NCBI GenBank assembly: GCA_005883135.1
Contig: VAZM01000068.1
Location: forward strand, 1-34,720
DNA from: Alphaproteobacteria bacterium
GTDB lineage: Bacteria > Pseudomonadota > Alphaproteobacteria > Rhizobiales > Xanthobacteraceae
Direction of reading: 5' to 3'
DNA length: 34,720 nucleotides
Shown: one piece after another, positions 8,297 to 21,559 of the stretch
Layout of the letters: each line of letters starts with the position of its first letter
Numbering within the stretch: the stretch's first letter is position 1
The notes under the pieces: generated by a model
The model's input: the letters and a program-made list of their open reading frames with translations, nothing else
Database searches by the model: none
What the model was told of the DNA's origin: nothing
Position numbers and translations under genes: made by a program

Positions 8297-8481
8297 TCTC
8301 CTGATGCGCGAATGCACGATTCTATCGTCTTTGGCCGTGGAGCGATATCGGTTCGCGCGGCACGGACATTTCGCCGCGAGGGAGGCTTGAGGGTCGATCC
8401 CTTGGTGCTTACAACCTTGGCCGATGTGGGACCTGGGCCGCAGGGATTATCCGCCGGGCGCGCGCGCCGAGGGACAACGCC

Positions 8482-11400
8482 ATGGCAGCCGCCGACCTTC
8501 CCGGGAGCGATGAGGAACGTGCCGAAGCGGCGCTGATCGCCGCGGCCGGCAAAATCCTGCGCAGCGACAATCGCGAGGTGCCGGAGGATTTCGTCGCCGC
8601 GCTGTTCGCCCACGCGGTTCCCGAAGATCTGCTGCGGTACGATCCGCGTCAGCTTGCCGAGCTCGCCGCGGACGCCTGGTCGCTGCTCGCGGTGCGCAAG
8701 CCCGGCGTGCCGAAGATTCGGCTCAATGCGCCCGACTCGGCCGGTCACGAGCGGCTGCGCGCGGATTCGGTGTTGGAAGTCGTCAACGACGACATGCCGT
8801 TCCTTGTGGATTCGGTCCTGGCCGAGCTCGCCGAGCGCGGGCTCGATGTGCGTTTCGTCGTGCATCCCGTGCTCACCGTGGTGCGCGATGACGCCGGCCG
8901 GCTGACCGCCTTCAAGGGCACCAAGCCGGCTGCCGGCGCGCTGCGCGAAAGCGTCATCTACGTGCATATCGAGCGCATCGAGGAAGAAGCGCGCCGCGCC
9001 GAGATCGTCGAGGCCATCGAGCGGGTGCTCGCCGACGTGCGCGTCTGCGTTCACGACTGGCGGGCAATGATGGCGCGCGTGGCGGACGTGATTGCCGAGC
9101 TCAAGGCCAATCCGCCGCCCTTGCCCGCGGCCGAAATCGAAGAGGCCCTGGCTTTCCTCGAATGGCTTGTCGACAGCAACTTCACCTTCCTCGGCGTTCG
9201 CGATTATCGCTTCACCGACTCCGAGGAGGCGCTCGAGCCGGTGTTCGAGACTGGACTGGGCATATTGCGTTCGCGCGATTTGCGGGTGCTGCGGCGCTGG
9301 AACGAGCCCCTCGTCATCACGCCGCAGATGCGCGCGCTGCTCCAACAACCGACGCTGCTCATCGTTACCAAGTCGGCGGTGCGCTCGCGCGTGCATCGGC
9401 GCATCTACATGGATTACGTCGGGGTGAAGCGCTTCGACCGGCGCGGCAAGCTGTTCGGCGAGTTCCGCATCGTCGGCCTGTTCACCTCGACCGCGTACAC
9501 GCGCTCGTCGCGCTCGATCCCCTATTTGCGGCGCAAGGTTGACGCGGTGATGCAGCGCGTCGGCTTCGATCCGGATAGCCACTCCGGCAAGGCGCTGGTC
9601 AACGTGCTCGAAAATTATCCGCGCGACGAGCTGTTTCAGCTCGACGAAGACACGCTCTACCAATTCGCGCTGGCGGTGCTGCAGCTCGACGAGCGGCCGC
9701 GGGTGCGAGTGTTGCCGCGGCGCGACCGCTTCGACCGCTTCGTGTCGATCCTCGTCTACGTGCCGCGCGAACGCTACGGCAGCGGCGTGCGCAGGGCGAT
9801 CGGCGATTACCTTGCCGAGGCCTACAAGGGCCGCGTGAGCGCGTTTCATCCGTTCTTCCCCGAGGGGCAGCTGGTTCGGGTGCACTTCATCATCGCGCTT
9901 ACGCCCGGCGAGACGGCGAATCCGGATCGTGCCAGCCTCGAGCGCGCCATCGAGGCGATCGTGCGCACCTGGGTCGACGAGCTCGGCGAGGAACTGGCGC
10001 GCAACTACGATGCGCTGCGGGGGCGCGCGCTGTTCAAGCGTTACCGCGACGCCTTCTCACAGGGCTACCGCGAGAGTTATTCCCCCGTCACCGCGGTCGC
10101 TGATATCCGCGTCATCGAAGGGCTCTCGCCGAGCCGTCCGCTTGGGGTTGATTTTCATCGGCGGGCTTCCGATGCAAAGAGCTGCATCGGCCTGAAGGTC
10201 TGGAGCTTTAACCGGCCGATCCCGCTCTCGGAGCGCGTCCCCGTGCTCGAGAACATGGGGTTCAAGGTCGTTGACGAGCGCACCTATCAGATCGCGTGCC
10301 AAGTCACGCAGGGCGCACAGCAGGACGCGCAAGGCGAGGCGCAAGCCGGAGCCCGCGATGCCGACGTCTGGTTTCACGACATGGTGCTGGAGCGCGCCGA
10401 CGGCCGCGCGGTCGATCTCGGCGCCAACAAGCGCCGTCTCGAGGCGGCTTTCCTGGTGGTGATGCGCGGCGGCGCCGAGAACGATGGCTACAACGCGCTT
10501 GTGCTGGCGGCGGGACTGATGTGGCGCGAGGTGGCGCTCATCCGCACGATCTCGCGCTTTCTCCGGCAAGTTCAGGTGCCGTATTCCCAAGGCTATATGT
10601 GGGCGACGCTGATCAAGCACGCGCCGATTACGGCCGATCTCGTGCACCTGTTCACCGGCCGCTTCGATCCGCGCCTCGACGTCTCGTCCGAGCAGCGCAA
10701 GGCGCGCGAGGGTGAAATCGCGAACCGGATCGAGTCCGCGCTCGCCGCGGTCGAAAGCCTGGACGAGGATCGCATCCTGCGCCGCTTCGTCAATGCGATC
10801 ATCGCGGCGATTCGCACCAACTTTTATCAGATCGACGCCGGCGGACAGCCGAAGCAGCTCATCGCCATCAAATTTGCAAGTCGCGCGCTCGACGCCTTGC
10901 CGCTGCCGCGGCCGCGCTACGAGGTGTTCGTCTATTCGCCCCGCGTCGAAGCCCTGCACTTGCGCTTCGGCAAGGTGGCGCGCGGCGGCATCCGCTGGTC
11001 GGACCGGCCGCAGGATTTCCGCACGGAAATCCTCGGTCTCGCGAAGGCGCAACAGGTCAAGAACGCGGTGATCGTGCCGGTCGGCGCCAAAGGCGGATTC
11101 GTACCGAAGCTGTTGAAGGCAGGCTCGCGCGAGCTGGTGCTGGCCGAGGGCACGGCCGCGTACAAGCTCTTTATTTCGACCCTGCTCGACATCACCGACA
11201 ATCTGCGCGACGGGAAGATCGTTGCGCCCGACAACGTCGTGCGCCACGACGATGACGACCCTTATCTTGTCGTCGCCGCCGACAAGGGCACCGCCACCTT
11301 CTCCGACCTCGCCAATGCCATTTCCCAGGAGCACCGCTTCTGGCTCGACGATGCGTTCGCTTCCGGCGGTTCGGCCGGCTACGACCACAAAAAAATGGGC

Positions 11401-13375
11401 ATCACTGCCCGTGGCGCCTGGGAATCGGTCAAGCGTCACTTCCGCGAGATGGACGTCGACATCGCCAAGACTCCGTTCACGGCGGTCGGCGTCGGCGACA
11501 TGTCGGGCGATGTGTTCGGCAACGCCATGCTGCAGGCGCGCACGATCAGGCTCGTCGCGGCGTTCGACCACCGCGACATTTTCATCGATCCTGCTCCGGA
11601 TCCGCAGGCGAGCTTCGCCGAGCGCCGCCGCTTGTTCGATCTGCCGCGCTCGAGCTGGCAGGATTACAATCGCGCGCTTATTTCCGCCGGCGGCCGCGTG
11701 TTCTCGCGTGCGACCAAGGAGATCGCGCTCTCGCCCGAGGCGCGCGCCGCGCTCGGCCTTGCGACTCCCAAGGCGGCGCCGCACGAGGTGATCCGGGCAA
11801 TTCTCAAGGCGCAGGTCGATCTCCTGTTTTTCGGCGGCATCGGCACCTACGTGCGCGCGGCTTCCGAAGGCGATGATGCGGTCGGCGATCGCAGCAATGA
11901 TGCGGTACGCGTCACCGGCGCCGAGCTCCGCGCCAAAGTGATCGGCGAGGGGGCCAACCTCGGCATGACGCAGCGCGGCCGGATCGAGGCGTCGCTGCGC
12001 GGCATCAGGCTCAACACCGATGCCATCGACAATTCGGCCGGCGTGAACACCTCGGACGTCGAGGTCAACATCAAGATCGCGCTCGCGCAGCCGATGCGCG
12101 ACGGACGACTCTCGCGCGAGGCGCGCGATGCACTTCTGGCGGAGATGACCGAGGACGTCGCGGCGCTCGTGCTGCGCAACAACTATCTGCAGACGCTCGC
12201 GATCTCGCTCGCGGAACGGCGCGGGCTCGAAGACCTCGGATTCGAGCAGCGGTTGATGCAGACATTGGAGCGGGCGGGTGAGCTCGACCGCGCCGTCGAG
12301 TTCCTACCGGACGACATCGAGATCGCCGAACGCCGCCGACGCTCGCAGGCGCTGACGCGGCCCGAGCTTTCGGTGCTGCTCGCCTACGCCAAGCTTTCCC
12401 TCAATCATGAGCTCGTTCAGTCGAGCGTGCCGGACGATCCCTATCTCGGCCGCGAGCTCGGCCGCTATTTTCCTGGCGCCATCGCCGACAAGTTCCCCGA
12501 TGCGATCGAGCAACATCGGCTGCGGCGCGAGATCATCGCTACGCAGCTCGCGAATTCCATGATCAATCGTGGCGGTCCCTCGTTCGTGGTGCGCATCGCC
12601 GATCAGACCGGCGCGTCGGCGGCGCCGATCGCCGCCGCGTTCGCCGCCGTGCGCGACAGCTATGGCATGACCGCGCTCAACTCCGAGATCGACGCGCTCG
12701 ATGCGAAGATTTCCGGCCGGCTGCAGCTCGAGCTCTATCATGCGGTGGAGGATCTGCTGCTCGATCGGGTGGTTTGGTTCTTGCGCAACGTGGAGGTCAC
12801 GCAGAGGCTCGCCGGAATCGTCGCGCACTATCGCCAAGGCATCGCCGCGGTCGTGGCCGCGCTCGATGCCGCGCTGCCGCAAGAGCCTGCTGTCGCACGC
12901 GCTAACCGCGAGGCCGAGTTGCACAGGCAGGGCGTGCCGGACGCGTTGGCGCGCCGCATCGCCGCGCTGCCGGCGCTGGTCGCCGCGCCGGACATCGTCA
13001 TGGTCGCCGACCGCACCGGGCGGCCCATTGCCGACGTCGCGGCGACCTATTTCGCCGCCGCGGCGTTCTTTCGCCTCGACCAGATCACCGGTGCCGCGCG
13101 CGGGATCGTCATTTCCGACTATTTCGATCGCCTCGCGCTCGATCGCGCACTCGATTCGATCGGTGAGGCCGAGCGGCGGCTCACCGCCGCGATGACCGTC
13201 AATGCCGAAGCCGGACATGCGGCGGTAAAGGCGTGGGTTGCGCCTCGCAAGGCCGAGGTCGAGCGCATCGCGATGGCGATCAACGAGATCGCCAATTCGG
13301 GCCTGACTTTATCCAAGCTGTCGGTGGCGGCGAGCCTGCTGGGGGATCTGGCGAAAACGGAAGCGGCGCGCGAGC

Positions 13376-13404
<29 letters not shown>
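8482..13404 (+). CDS. gdhB: NAD-specific glutamate dehydrogenase, large (GDH-180-like) type
   Basis: 1640 aa; [79 protein letters not shown]. Confidence 0.95.
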
Positions 13405-14968
<1,564 letters not shown>

Positions 14969-14974
14969 GTTCGG

Positions 14975-15140
14975 CTAGTGTCCCGATTCCGAAGTTCGCA
15001 TCATTGTGCTGCAGCCTCGTTTGCGAACTTCGGAATCAAAGGGACACTAGCAAACCTATGATTCTAGTGTGGTCTTTGGATTTGAAGTTCCTATGCGAGT
15101 TTGCTGCATATTCGTAGGAACTTCAAATCCACCACACGAG
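14975..15140. repeat. Dual-hairpin intergenic element, copy 3 (diverged, inverted)
   Basis: Hairpin 14975-15050 (CTAGTGTCCCGATTCCGAAGTTCGCA / TGCGAACTTCGGAATCAAAGGGACACTAG), 13-nt linker CAAACCTATGATT (reverse complement AATCATAGGTTTG), hairpin 15064-15140 (CTAGTGTGGTCTTTGGATTTGAAGTTCCTA / TAGGAACTTCAAATCCACCACACGAG). Confidence 0.93.
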
Positions 15141-15174
15141 GCGGTATCCACATTCAAAGTTGAGCGCAAGGTCG

Positions 15175-16950
15175 TCACAACGGCAGCTGCGGTTCGTCGG
15201 CGCGGCCGCGGCGTGCGCCGCCAGTGCCCGAGACGCCGCCGCCTTGCGTCGCATGGGGTGCGAACGTCCAACGCACCCGCGGTACGTTGCGCGCGCGGCC
15301 GTAAATGACGAGCTGTACGGTGCGGCGCGGCCCATCCGGGCCGGCGAGATAGACGCTTTCCTCGACGTCGACGCGGTCGCCATAGGCGCTGAACGTCCAC
15401 ACCTCCTTGTTCGGCATGGCCAGCATGGCGCCGTGTCCGTCGGACAGCCGGTTCGCCTTGACCGAGGGATGCAAGTGGAAGCGGACCGCGAATTGATCGC
15501 GCTCCGCCGGCACCAGTTCGCCGCGTGCGGGCGTGAACGAATCTTCCCCATCGAGCCTGCGTCCATCGGCCGAGAGCATGAGGACGCGCTCGTGCACGAC
15601 ATTGAAGATGTCGGCGTAGCCGTCATGGGAAGCGCGCAGCACGACGCCGTCCTCCAGCTCCTCGCGCGCGACGGCGACATTGCGCGGCCCGGCGAGCATG
15701 GGAGTGCCGTTGAGCATGCGCCTGACGGGACCAGCCTCGATGAAGCGGCATGAGGAGGTATCGTTGAACGTGACGGTGGAGTGGGCGGCCGTTGTGCGCG
15801 CGACCTGCCGCCAGCCTTCGCGGCTCGCCACCGGCAATCCGCAATTGACCACGATCCGGTTCTGCTTGGCCGACAGCTCGAACGAGAGGCAGCCGGCATG
15901 GGCTTCCTGGCTCACCGCCATGGGCGGCGGCCGGCCGGCGTCCATCAGAACGAGCGCGCCGCCGCTCTCCAGGCGCTGGTAGCCGGCATGGGGTGCGTTG
16001 GCGAGGGGCGCGCCGCGGGCGTCGTCGTAAGCGAGAACGGTGGTGATCAAATCGGTCGGGGTCGGCCCCATGCCGTTGAACAGCGCGAAATTGCCATCGC
16101 CGTGGCGGAAGAAGCGCAGCATCGGCATCATTCGATCGATGGCATTGAGGAGAGCGGGCGGCGGCACGAGATTGCGGGCGGTAAATGCGCTGCGCAGCGG
16201 TAGAAGGTCGACCAGCAATTCGATCAACGCGCCGGGGTTGCGGCTGATATGCCCGCCGTCAGGCAGGATCTGCCGCGCCAGTTCCTCCGAGAGGCGCTTG
16301 GTGGCGCCGCGGATGTGGCGCTGCTGGCGTGCCATGCACAGCGCCGCGTAGCTCAACGCCATCGCGGCTTGCAGTCGCGGCACGCCGTCGCGCGCTTGCG
16401 AGGCGGTGTGTCAGAGCTGGCGGACTTGCCGGCTCAGGCTGCGCAGAAACCGGCGATAGAAGTGGACGTCGGCATCATCGAGCACCAGCGGCGCCTGGCT
16501 TAGCCACGACATGACGCGCCGCGCGACCACGTCCGCGCGCCACGCGATGGCGTCATGGGAGCTGTTGAGAGCGATCCATTCATCGACCAGCGCGCGTGCA
16601 TTGGCACGAGTGATGCCGGATTCGGCGGCGCGCAGATGGCGCAGCCAGCCGAAGCCGAAGAGCGCGGCCGCCCAGTCTTCGGACGGCGGCGGAATCTCGA
16701 AGGGCGAGCGCGAATCGCAGGTGACGACCTTGCCCGCAAACGCGAAGCGGCCGGCGTAGATTTCGCTGGCGCGGGTGCCGTCGCTGGTCCGCAGGTCCTG
16801 CGGCGCGATGACGATCCGGTCCGCCTTGCCGAAGGAAAACGGCCAGTTGAGGATTGGATGCGCCGCAACGCGGCTGGTGAGCCTGCCAACGAGGCCACGC
16901 GCCAGGACCACGGACAATTTCGTGCCTTCCGCGACCGAAACGCGCGACAT
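15175..16950 (-). pseudogene. Heparinase II/III family protein split by an in-frame TGA at 16411-16413
   Basis: ORFs 16411..17043 and 15175..16383 share one reading frame. Reading across gives ...FLRSLSRQVRQL-*-HTASQARDGVPRLQAAMALSYAALCMARQQRHIRGATKRLSEELARQILPDGGHISRNPGALIELLVDLLPLR, continuous family-like sequence with TGA where CGA (Arg) would fit. Confidence 0.85.
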
Positions 16951-17039
16951 TGCGGCGCTCACTTCCCTCCGTGCGGGCGATGGCCCGCGCCCGGCAACAT
17001 AGCCAAGGGTGGGGCGGCGGCCAACCGAGGATAAGGCGT

Positions 17040-18377
17040 TCAAATCCTTTGCAGACGGGCCGCGTAGAAGCCGTCGAGGCCCGCCATGCGCGAATCAGGG
17101 TCCGGCAGCTGGCAGGGGAGCGTGCGCAGGTCGCCGTCGGCGGTGATCCATTCGCTGCGGCCGTAAACTTCATCCGCCGAGATCGGCCGCCGGACGAGAC
17201 CGCGGGTGTCATCGAGCAGTTTGCGCACGATTTCGATCCCTTCTTCGGGCTCGAGCGAGCAGCTGCAATAAACCAGAATGCCGCCGGGTTTCGTCAGCTG
17301 GACGGCTTGCGCCGCGAGCCGGTGCTGCAGCGCCGCGAGCGCAGCAATGTCGGCCGGGCGCTTGAGCCAGGGGATGTCGGGATGGCGCCGGATGGTTCCT
17401 GTCGACGAGCAGGGCGCATCGAGAAGGACGGCGTCGAACGGGCCGGCTTGCCACTGCGTCGCGTCGGCGGCGACCGTTTCCGCGCTGAGCCGCAGCCGCG
17501 TGAGGTTTGATCGCAGCCGTTCGAGCCTTTCCGGGGAGCGGTCGACGGCAGTGACGCGGCCGCCGGCAAGGGCGAGCTGGGCGGTCTTGCCGCCTGGCGC
17601 GGCGCATAGATCCGCGACCGCAAGCCCGTGCAGGTCCCCCAAAAGCTTCGCCGGCAGTGCCGCGGCGGTGTCCTGTACCCACCAGCTTCCCTCGGCATAG
17701 CCCGGCAATTGCGATATCGGCCCATGCACGATCGCGCGCACCGATCCGCTCGCAAGCACGCGCCCGCCGAGCGCGTCGGCCCAATAGTCCGGATCGTTCT
17801 TGACCGTCAGATCGAGCGCCGGCTCCTGCGCGTTGGCGGCGGCGATCGCATGCGCCGTCTCTGCTCCATAGGTTTTGTCCCAGCGCACCAACAGCCACTG
17901 CGGGGTGTCGAGCGCGGCCGTGTCGAGGCCGGCGATGAAGTGCCTGCCCTCGCGCGTGACGCGCCGCAGCACCGCGTTGACCAGACCGGCATAGCGCGCC
18001 GCATGGTTCTCGGCCTGGACCAGCCGCACCGCGAGATCGACCGCCGCGTGGTCTGCCACATCGAGCCACAGAATTTGCGCCGTGCCGAGGAGCAACGCCG
18101 TTTCGACGCGCGGTGCGCTCGCAGGAAACTTGACCCATTGGCGCAAGAGATGGCGCAACGTGCCGAGTCTACGCAGCACCATCATCACCAAACTGCGCAC
18201 CAAGGCGCGGTCGCGATGCGCAAGCGCGGCGAAATCGGGCAGTGCCGCCCAACGTTCGAGTTCATTGTCGAGCGGCCGGCGGCGCTGGAGCACGCTCTCG
18301 AGGATCTCGGCAGCGATGCGCCGCGCGGGGAAACCGGGAGCATCGACGGCGAGGTCGCTACGGGCCATGTCCGTCAT
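17040..18377 (-). CDS. rsmB: 16S rRNA m5C967 methyltransferase (RsmB/Sun/Fmu family)
   Basis: NusB-like N-terminus (ARRIAAEILESVLQRRRPLDNELERW), then VADLCAAPGGKTAQLAL, DAVLLDAPCSSTGTIRRHPDI, LVYCSCSLEPEEG. Confidence 0.95.
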   Translation of the reverse strand: MTDMARSDLAVDAPGFPARRIAAEILESVLQRRRPLDNELERWAALPDFAALAHRDRALVRSLVMMVLRRLGTLRHLLRQWVKFPASAPRVETALLLGTAQILWLDVADHAAVDLAVRLVQAENHAARYAGLVNAVLRRVTREGRHFIAGLDTAALDTPQWLLVRWDKTYGAETAHAIAAANAQEPALDLTVKNDPDYWADALGGRVLASGSVRAIVHGPISQLPGYAEGSWWVQDTAAALPAKLLGDLHGLAVADLCAAPGGKTAQLALAGGRVTAVDRSPERLERLRSNLTRLRLSAETVAADATQWQAGPFDAVLLDAPCSSTGTIRRHPDIPWLKRPADIAALAALQHRLAAQAVQLTKPGGILVYCSCSLEPEEGIEIVRKLLDDTRGLVRRPISADEVYGRSEWITADGDLRTLPCQLPDPDSRMAGLDGFYAARLQRI

Positions 18378-18414
18378 TGCCACGAAACGGCAGAATGCGG
18401 CGAGCCTGAGAACC

Positions 18415-19368
18415 TCAACCCCACGGGCCACGCTGCTGTTCGCCCCGGCCAGCCGAATTGCCCCACGGGCCGCCGCTACGCCGAGGATAGCCAGGAGCGC
18501 TCGGCTGCGGGCCGGCGCCCGAACCGATTTTCGCCGCCAAGTGCTGGAGCGCGGCAATGCGGTTCTCGGTCGAAGGGTGCGTCGAGAACAGGTTGTCCAT
18601 TCCTTGGCCGGTCAGCGGATTGACGATGAACAGATGCGCGGTCGCCGGCGTGCGTTCGGCCGTTGGGTTCGGCACGGCCTCGGCGGCGGCGGAAATCTTC
18701 GTGAGCGCCGAGGCAAGCGCGTCGGGGCGTCCGGTGGTGCGGGCGCCGAGTTCGTCGGCGGCGTATTCCCGCGTCCGACTAATCGCCATCTGCACGATCA
18801 TGGCGGCGATCGGCGCGAGGATCACCATGGCCACGGTGCCGACCACGCCGAGTCCGCTGTTGTTGTCGCGCTGGCCGCCGAAGAACAGCCCGAACTGCGC
18901 CAGCATGGAAATGGCGCCGGCAATGGTCGCCGTGATCGTCATGGTCAGCGTGTCGCGATTTTTGACATGAGCGAGCTCGTGCGCGATCACACCGGCCACT
19001 TCCTCGCGCGAGAGCATCTGCAACAGTCCGGTGGTCACCGCCACGGCCGCATGCTCCGGATTGCGCCCGGTCGCAAACGCGTTTGGCTGCGGATTGTCCA
19101 TGACATAGACGCGCGGCACGGATAGGCCGGCGCGGTGCGCGAGTTCCGCTACGAGCTGCACGAGGTCGGGTGCGGTCGTCTCGTCCACCTCACGGGCCTC
19201 GTGCATTGCCAGCACGAGTTTGTCCGCGTTCCAATAGCTGGCGAGGTTCATGCCTGCGGCGATGAGAAGCGCAATCAATGCGCCGCTCCCACCGCCGATT
19301 AAATAACCGACCCCCATGAACAGGGCGGTCAGCCCCGCCAACAGAATGGCGGTACGCAGGTAGTTCAT
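18415..19368 (-). CDS. htpX: Zinc metalloprotease HtpX
   Basis: [26 protein letters not shown], zinc site [28 protein letters not shown]. Confidence 0.97.
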   Translation of the reverse strand: MNYLRTAILLAGLTALFMGVGYLIGGGSGALIALLIAAGMNLASYWNADKLVLAMHEAREVDETTAPDLVQLVAELAHRAGLSVPRVYVMDNPQPNAFATGRNPEHAAVAVTTGLLQMLSREEVAGVIAHELAHVKNRDTLTMTITATIAGAISMLAQFGLFFGGQRDNNSGLGVVGTVAMVILAPIAAMIVQMAISRTREYAADELGARTTGRPDALASALTKISAAAEAVPNPTAERTPATAHLFIVNPLTGQGMDNLFSTHPSTENRIAALQHLAAKIGSGAGPQPSAPGYPRRSGGPWGNSAGRGEQQRGPWG

Positions 19369-19514
19369 GACACTTCCTCGTTGGGCCCGGCGGCCCAGGC
19401 AGCCTCAACATTGTCGCATAAAATGTTGGGTCGGAGCTGCCGCCTTGCCAGGCCTGCTCCGTCATGCCGCGTGGCGGGCCTTGATCCTGGAGCGGCCGGG
19501 AGCACATTCACGCC

Positions 19515-19718
19515 ATGCTCGAGGTGAAGCCGAAGCCCGCGTCGCCGAAAAAGGCGCTGTCGCCAGCGGCGGAGCGTGCACTCGCCGAGGCCGCGGGCCG
19601 CCGCGCCGAGCGCGACCGCGCGGCTGCGCCACGTCCCCCGGAGTCCGGCCACAGCGGCAAGCTCGATCCCGTGCGCTACGGCGATTGGGAGATCAACGGC
19701 ATCGCCACCGATTTTTGA
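19515..19718 (+). CDS. DUF1674 / succinate dehydrogenase assembly factor 4-like small protein
   Basis: 67 aa ending DPVRYGDWEINGIATDF, matching the DUF1674/SDHAF4 C-terminal motif (RYGDWE...SDF). Confidence 0.75.
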   Translation: MLEVKPKPASPKKALSPAAERALAEAAGRRAERDRAAAPRPPESGHSGKLDPVRYGDWEINGIATDF

Positions 19719-19766
19719 TCGCGCGAAACCGCCGCCCCGCTCACTTCCGCGCAGGCGCGCAGCCAG

Positions 19767-21074
19767 TCAGAGGATGAACCGGCTCAAATCCGCGTTCTTG
19801 GCGAGATCGCCGATGTGCTTGTGCACGTAGGCAGCGTCGATCGCCACCGTCTCGCCGGGACGGTCGGGCGCAGCGAACGAAATCTCGTCGAGCACACGCT
19901 CCATTACCGTCTGCAGCCGCCGCGCGCCGATATTCTCGACGCTCGAATTGACCGCGACCGCCATGTCGGCAAGGGCGTCGATCGCGTCGGGAGTGAATTC
20001 GAGCTTCACTCCCTCGGTTCCCATCAGCGCGACGTATTGCTTGATCAGCGACACCTCGGTCTCGGTCAGAATGCGCACGAAATCGTCGCGCGTGAGCGGC
20101 AGCAGCTCCACCCGAATCGGTAGCCGCCCCTGCAGTTCGGGAAGCAGGTCAGACGGTTTCGACAGGTGGAACGCGCCGGAGGCGATGAACAGAATATGGT
20201 CCGTCTTCACCGTGCCGTGCTTGGTGGACACGGTCGTTCCCTCGATCAGCGGCAGCAGGTCGCGCTGGACGCCCTCGCGCGACACGTCGGCGCCGCCGCG
20301 GCCCTCGCGGGCGGTGATCTTGTCGATTTCGTCGAGGAACACGATGCCGTTTTGCTCGACGGTCTTGATCGATTCCAGCACCAGCTGGTCGTTGTCGAGC
20401 AACTTGTCGGATTCCTCGTTGATCAACACGTCGTAGGATTCGGCGACCGTGACCCGGCGAGTCTTGGTGCGGCCGCCGCCAAGCTTGCCGAAGATATCGC
20501 CGATTGAGATTGCGCCCATCTGCGCGCCCGGCATGCCGGGAATTTCGAACAACGGCATGCCGGACGCGGGCGCCTGCACCTCGACCTCGATTTCTTTGTC
20601 GTTGAGCTCGCCGGCGCGCAACCGTTTGCGGAATGCATCCTTGGTCGCGGCGCTGGCGTGCTCGCCGACCAGCGCATTGACGACGCGATCCTCGGCGGCG
20701 AGCTGCGCGCGAGCGCGTACGTCCCTGCGTTTTCGCTCCCGCGTCTGCGTGATTGCCACTTCCACCAGATCGCGCACGATCTGCTCGACATCGCGCCCGA
20801 CATAACCGACCTCGGTGAACTTGGTCGCTTCGACCTTGATGAACGGCGCCCCGGCGAGCCTGGCGAGGCGGCGGGAAATCTCCGTCTTGCCGACGCCGGT
20901 CGGACCGATCATCAAGATGTTCTTGGGCAGGACCTCTTCGCGCATCTTCTCGTCGAGCTGTAGACGGCGCCAGCGGTTGCGCAACGCAATCGCCACCGCC
21001 CGCTTGGCGTCGGCTTGGCCGATGATGAAGCGATCGAGCTCGGAGACGATCTCGCGCGGAGAAAAGTCGGTCAT
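19767..21074 (-). CDS. hslU: ATP-dependent protease ATPase subunit HslU
   Basis: [37 protein letters not shown], Walker [28 protein letters not shown], and C-terminal [10 protein letters not shown]-like tail ([10 protein letters not shown]). Confidence 0.98.
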   Translation of the reverse strand: MTDFSPREIVSELDRFIIGQADAKRAVAIALRNRWRRLQLDEKMREEVLPKNILMIGPTGVGKTEISRRLARLAGAPFIKVEATKFTEVGYVGRDVEQIVRDLVEVAITQTRERKRRDVRARAQLAAEDRVVNALVGEHASAATKDAFRKRLRAGELNDKEIEVEVQAPASGMPLFEIPGMPGAQMGAISIGDIFGKLGGGRTKTRRVTVAESYDVLINEESDKLLDNDQLVLESIKTVEQNGIVFLDEIDKITAREGRGGADVSREGVQRDLLPLIEGTTVSTKHGTVKTDHILFIASGAFHLSKPSDLLPELQGRLPIRVELLPLTRDDFVRILTETEVSLIKQYVALMGTEGVKLEFTPDAIDALADMAVAVNSSVENIGARRLQTVMERVLDEISFAAPDRPGETVAIDAAYVHKHIGDLAKNADLSRFIL

Positions 21075-21559
21075 GCGTTGCACACCATTAGAAGGGCGCG
21101 GCCGTCGGGCGTATCCACCATGCGGTCCTTGCGGAAGCCCGCCCTCTCGTAGGCGCGGATGGCGCGCGCATTGGCGGGATGGGGGTCTGTCAGGACGCGC
21201 GGCGTGCCGGCTCTGATCAGGGCGACGAGGAATGCGCGAATGAAGGAAGAGCCGTGGCCGCGACCGGTCATGTCCGGCTCGCCGATGAATTGATCGATGC
21301 CCCGCGTGCCTGATGGATGAATGCCGAGCCCGTTATCCGGCCACGCCGTCTGGTCGTAACACTGAAGATAGGCGAAGGGCCGCCCATCGGTCGTTACGAC
21401 GAACTGGTCCATTGCCGGCTGGTCAAGGTCCTCGCTTACCAGCCCGAATTGCTCGTCGGGATCGCCCCACCACTGGGTGACGCGCGGCGCGGCCAGCCAA
21501 CCACGCACCAACGGCAGGTCGGCGGCCGACATCGGGAGAAACTGATAATGCGCCATCAC
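21071..21559 (-). CDS. GNAT family N-acetyltransferase (AAC(6')-like)
   Basis: [75 protein letters not shown]. Confidence 0.9.
   Translation of the reverse strand: MMAHYQFLPMSAADLPLVRGWLAAPRVTQWWGDPDEQFGLVSEDLDQPAMDQFVVTTDGRPFAYLQCYDQTAWPDNGLGIHPSGTRGIDQFIGEPDMTGRGHGSSFIRAFLVALIRAGTPRVLTDPHPANARAIRAYERAGFRKDRMVDTPDGRALLMVCNA

Noticed and set aside
7969-9885. 638-aa minus-strand ORF antisense to the glutamate dehydrogenase 5' region (and 575-aa ORF at 10057-11784)
   Set aside because: Shadow ORFs with His/Arg/Asp-rich unlikely proteins opposite a convincing dehydrogenase.
16411-16413. TGA in the heparinase gene as selenocysteine
   Set aside because: Position fits Arg (CGA to TGA) rather than Cys, and I see no selenocysteine insertion-like hairpin placed after it or sel genes in the window.
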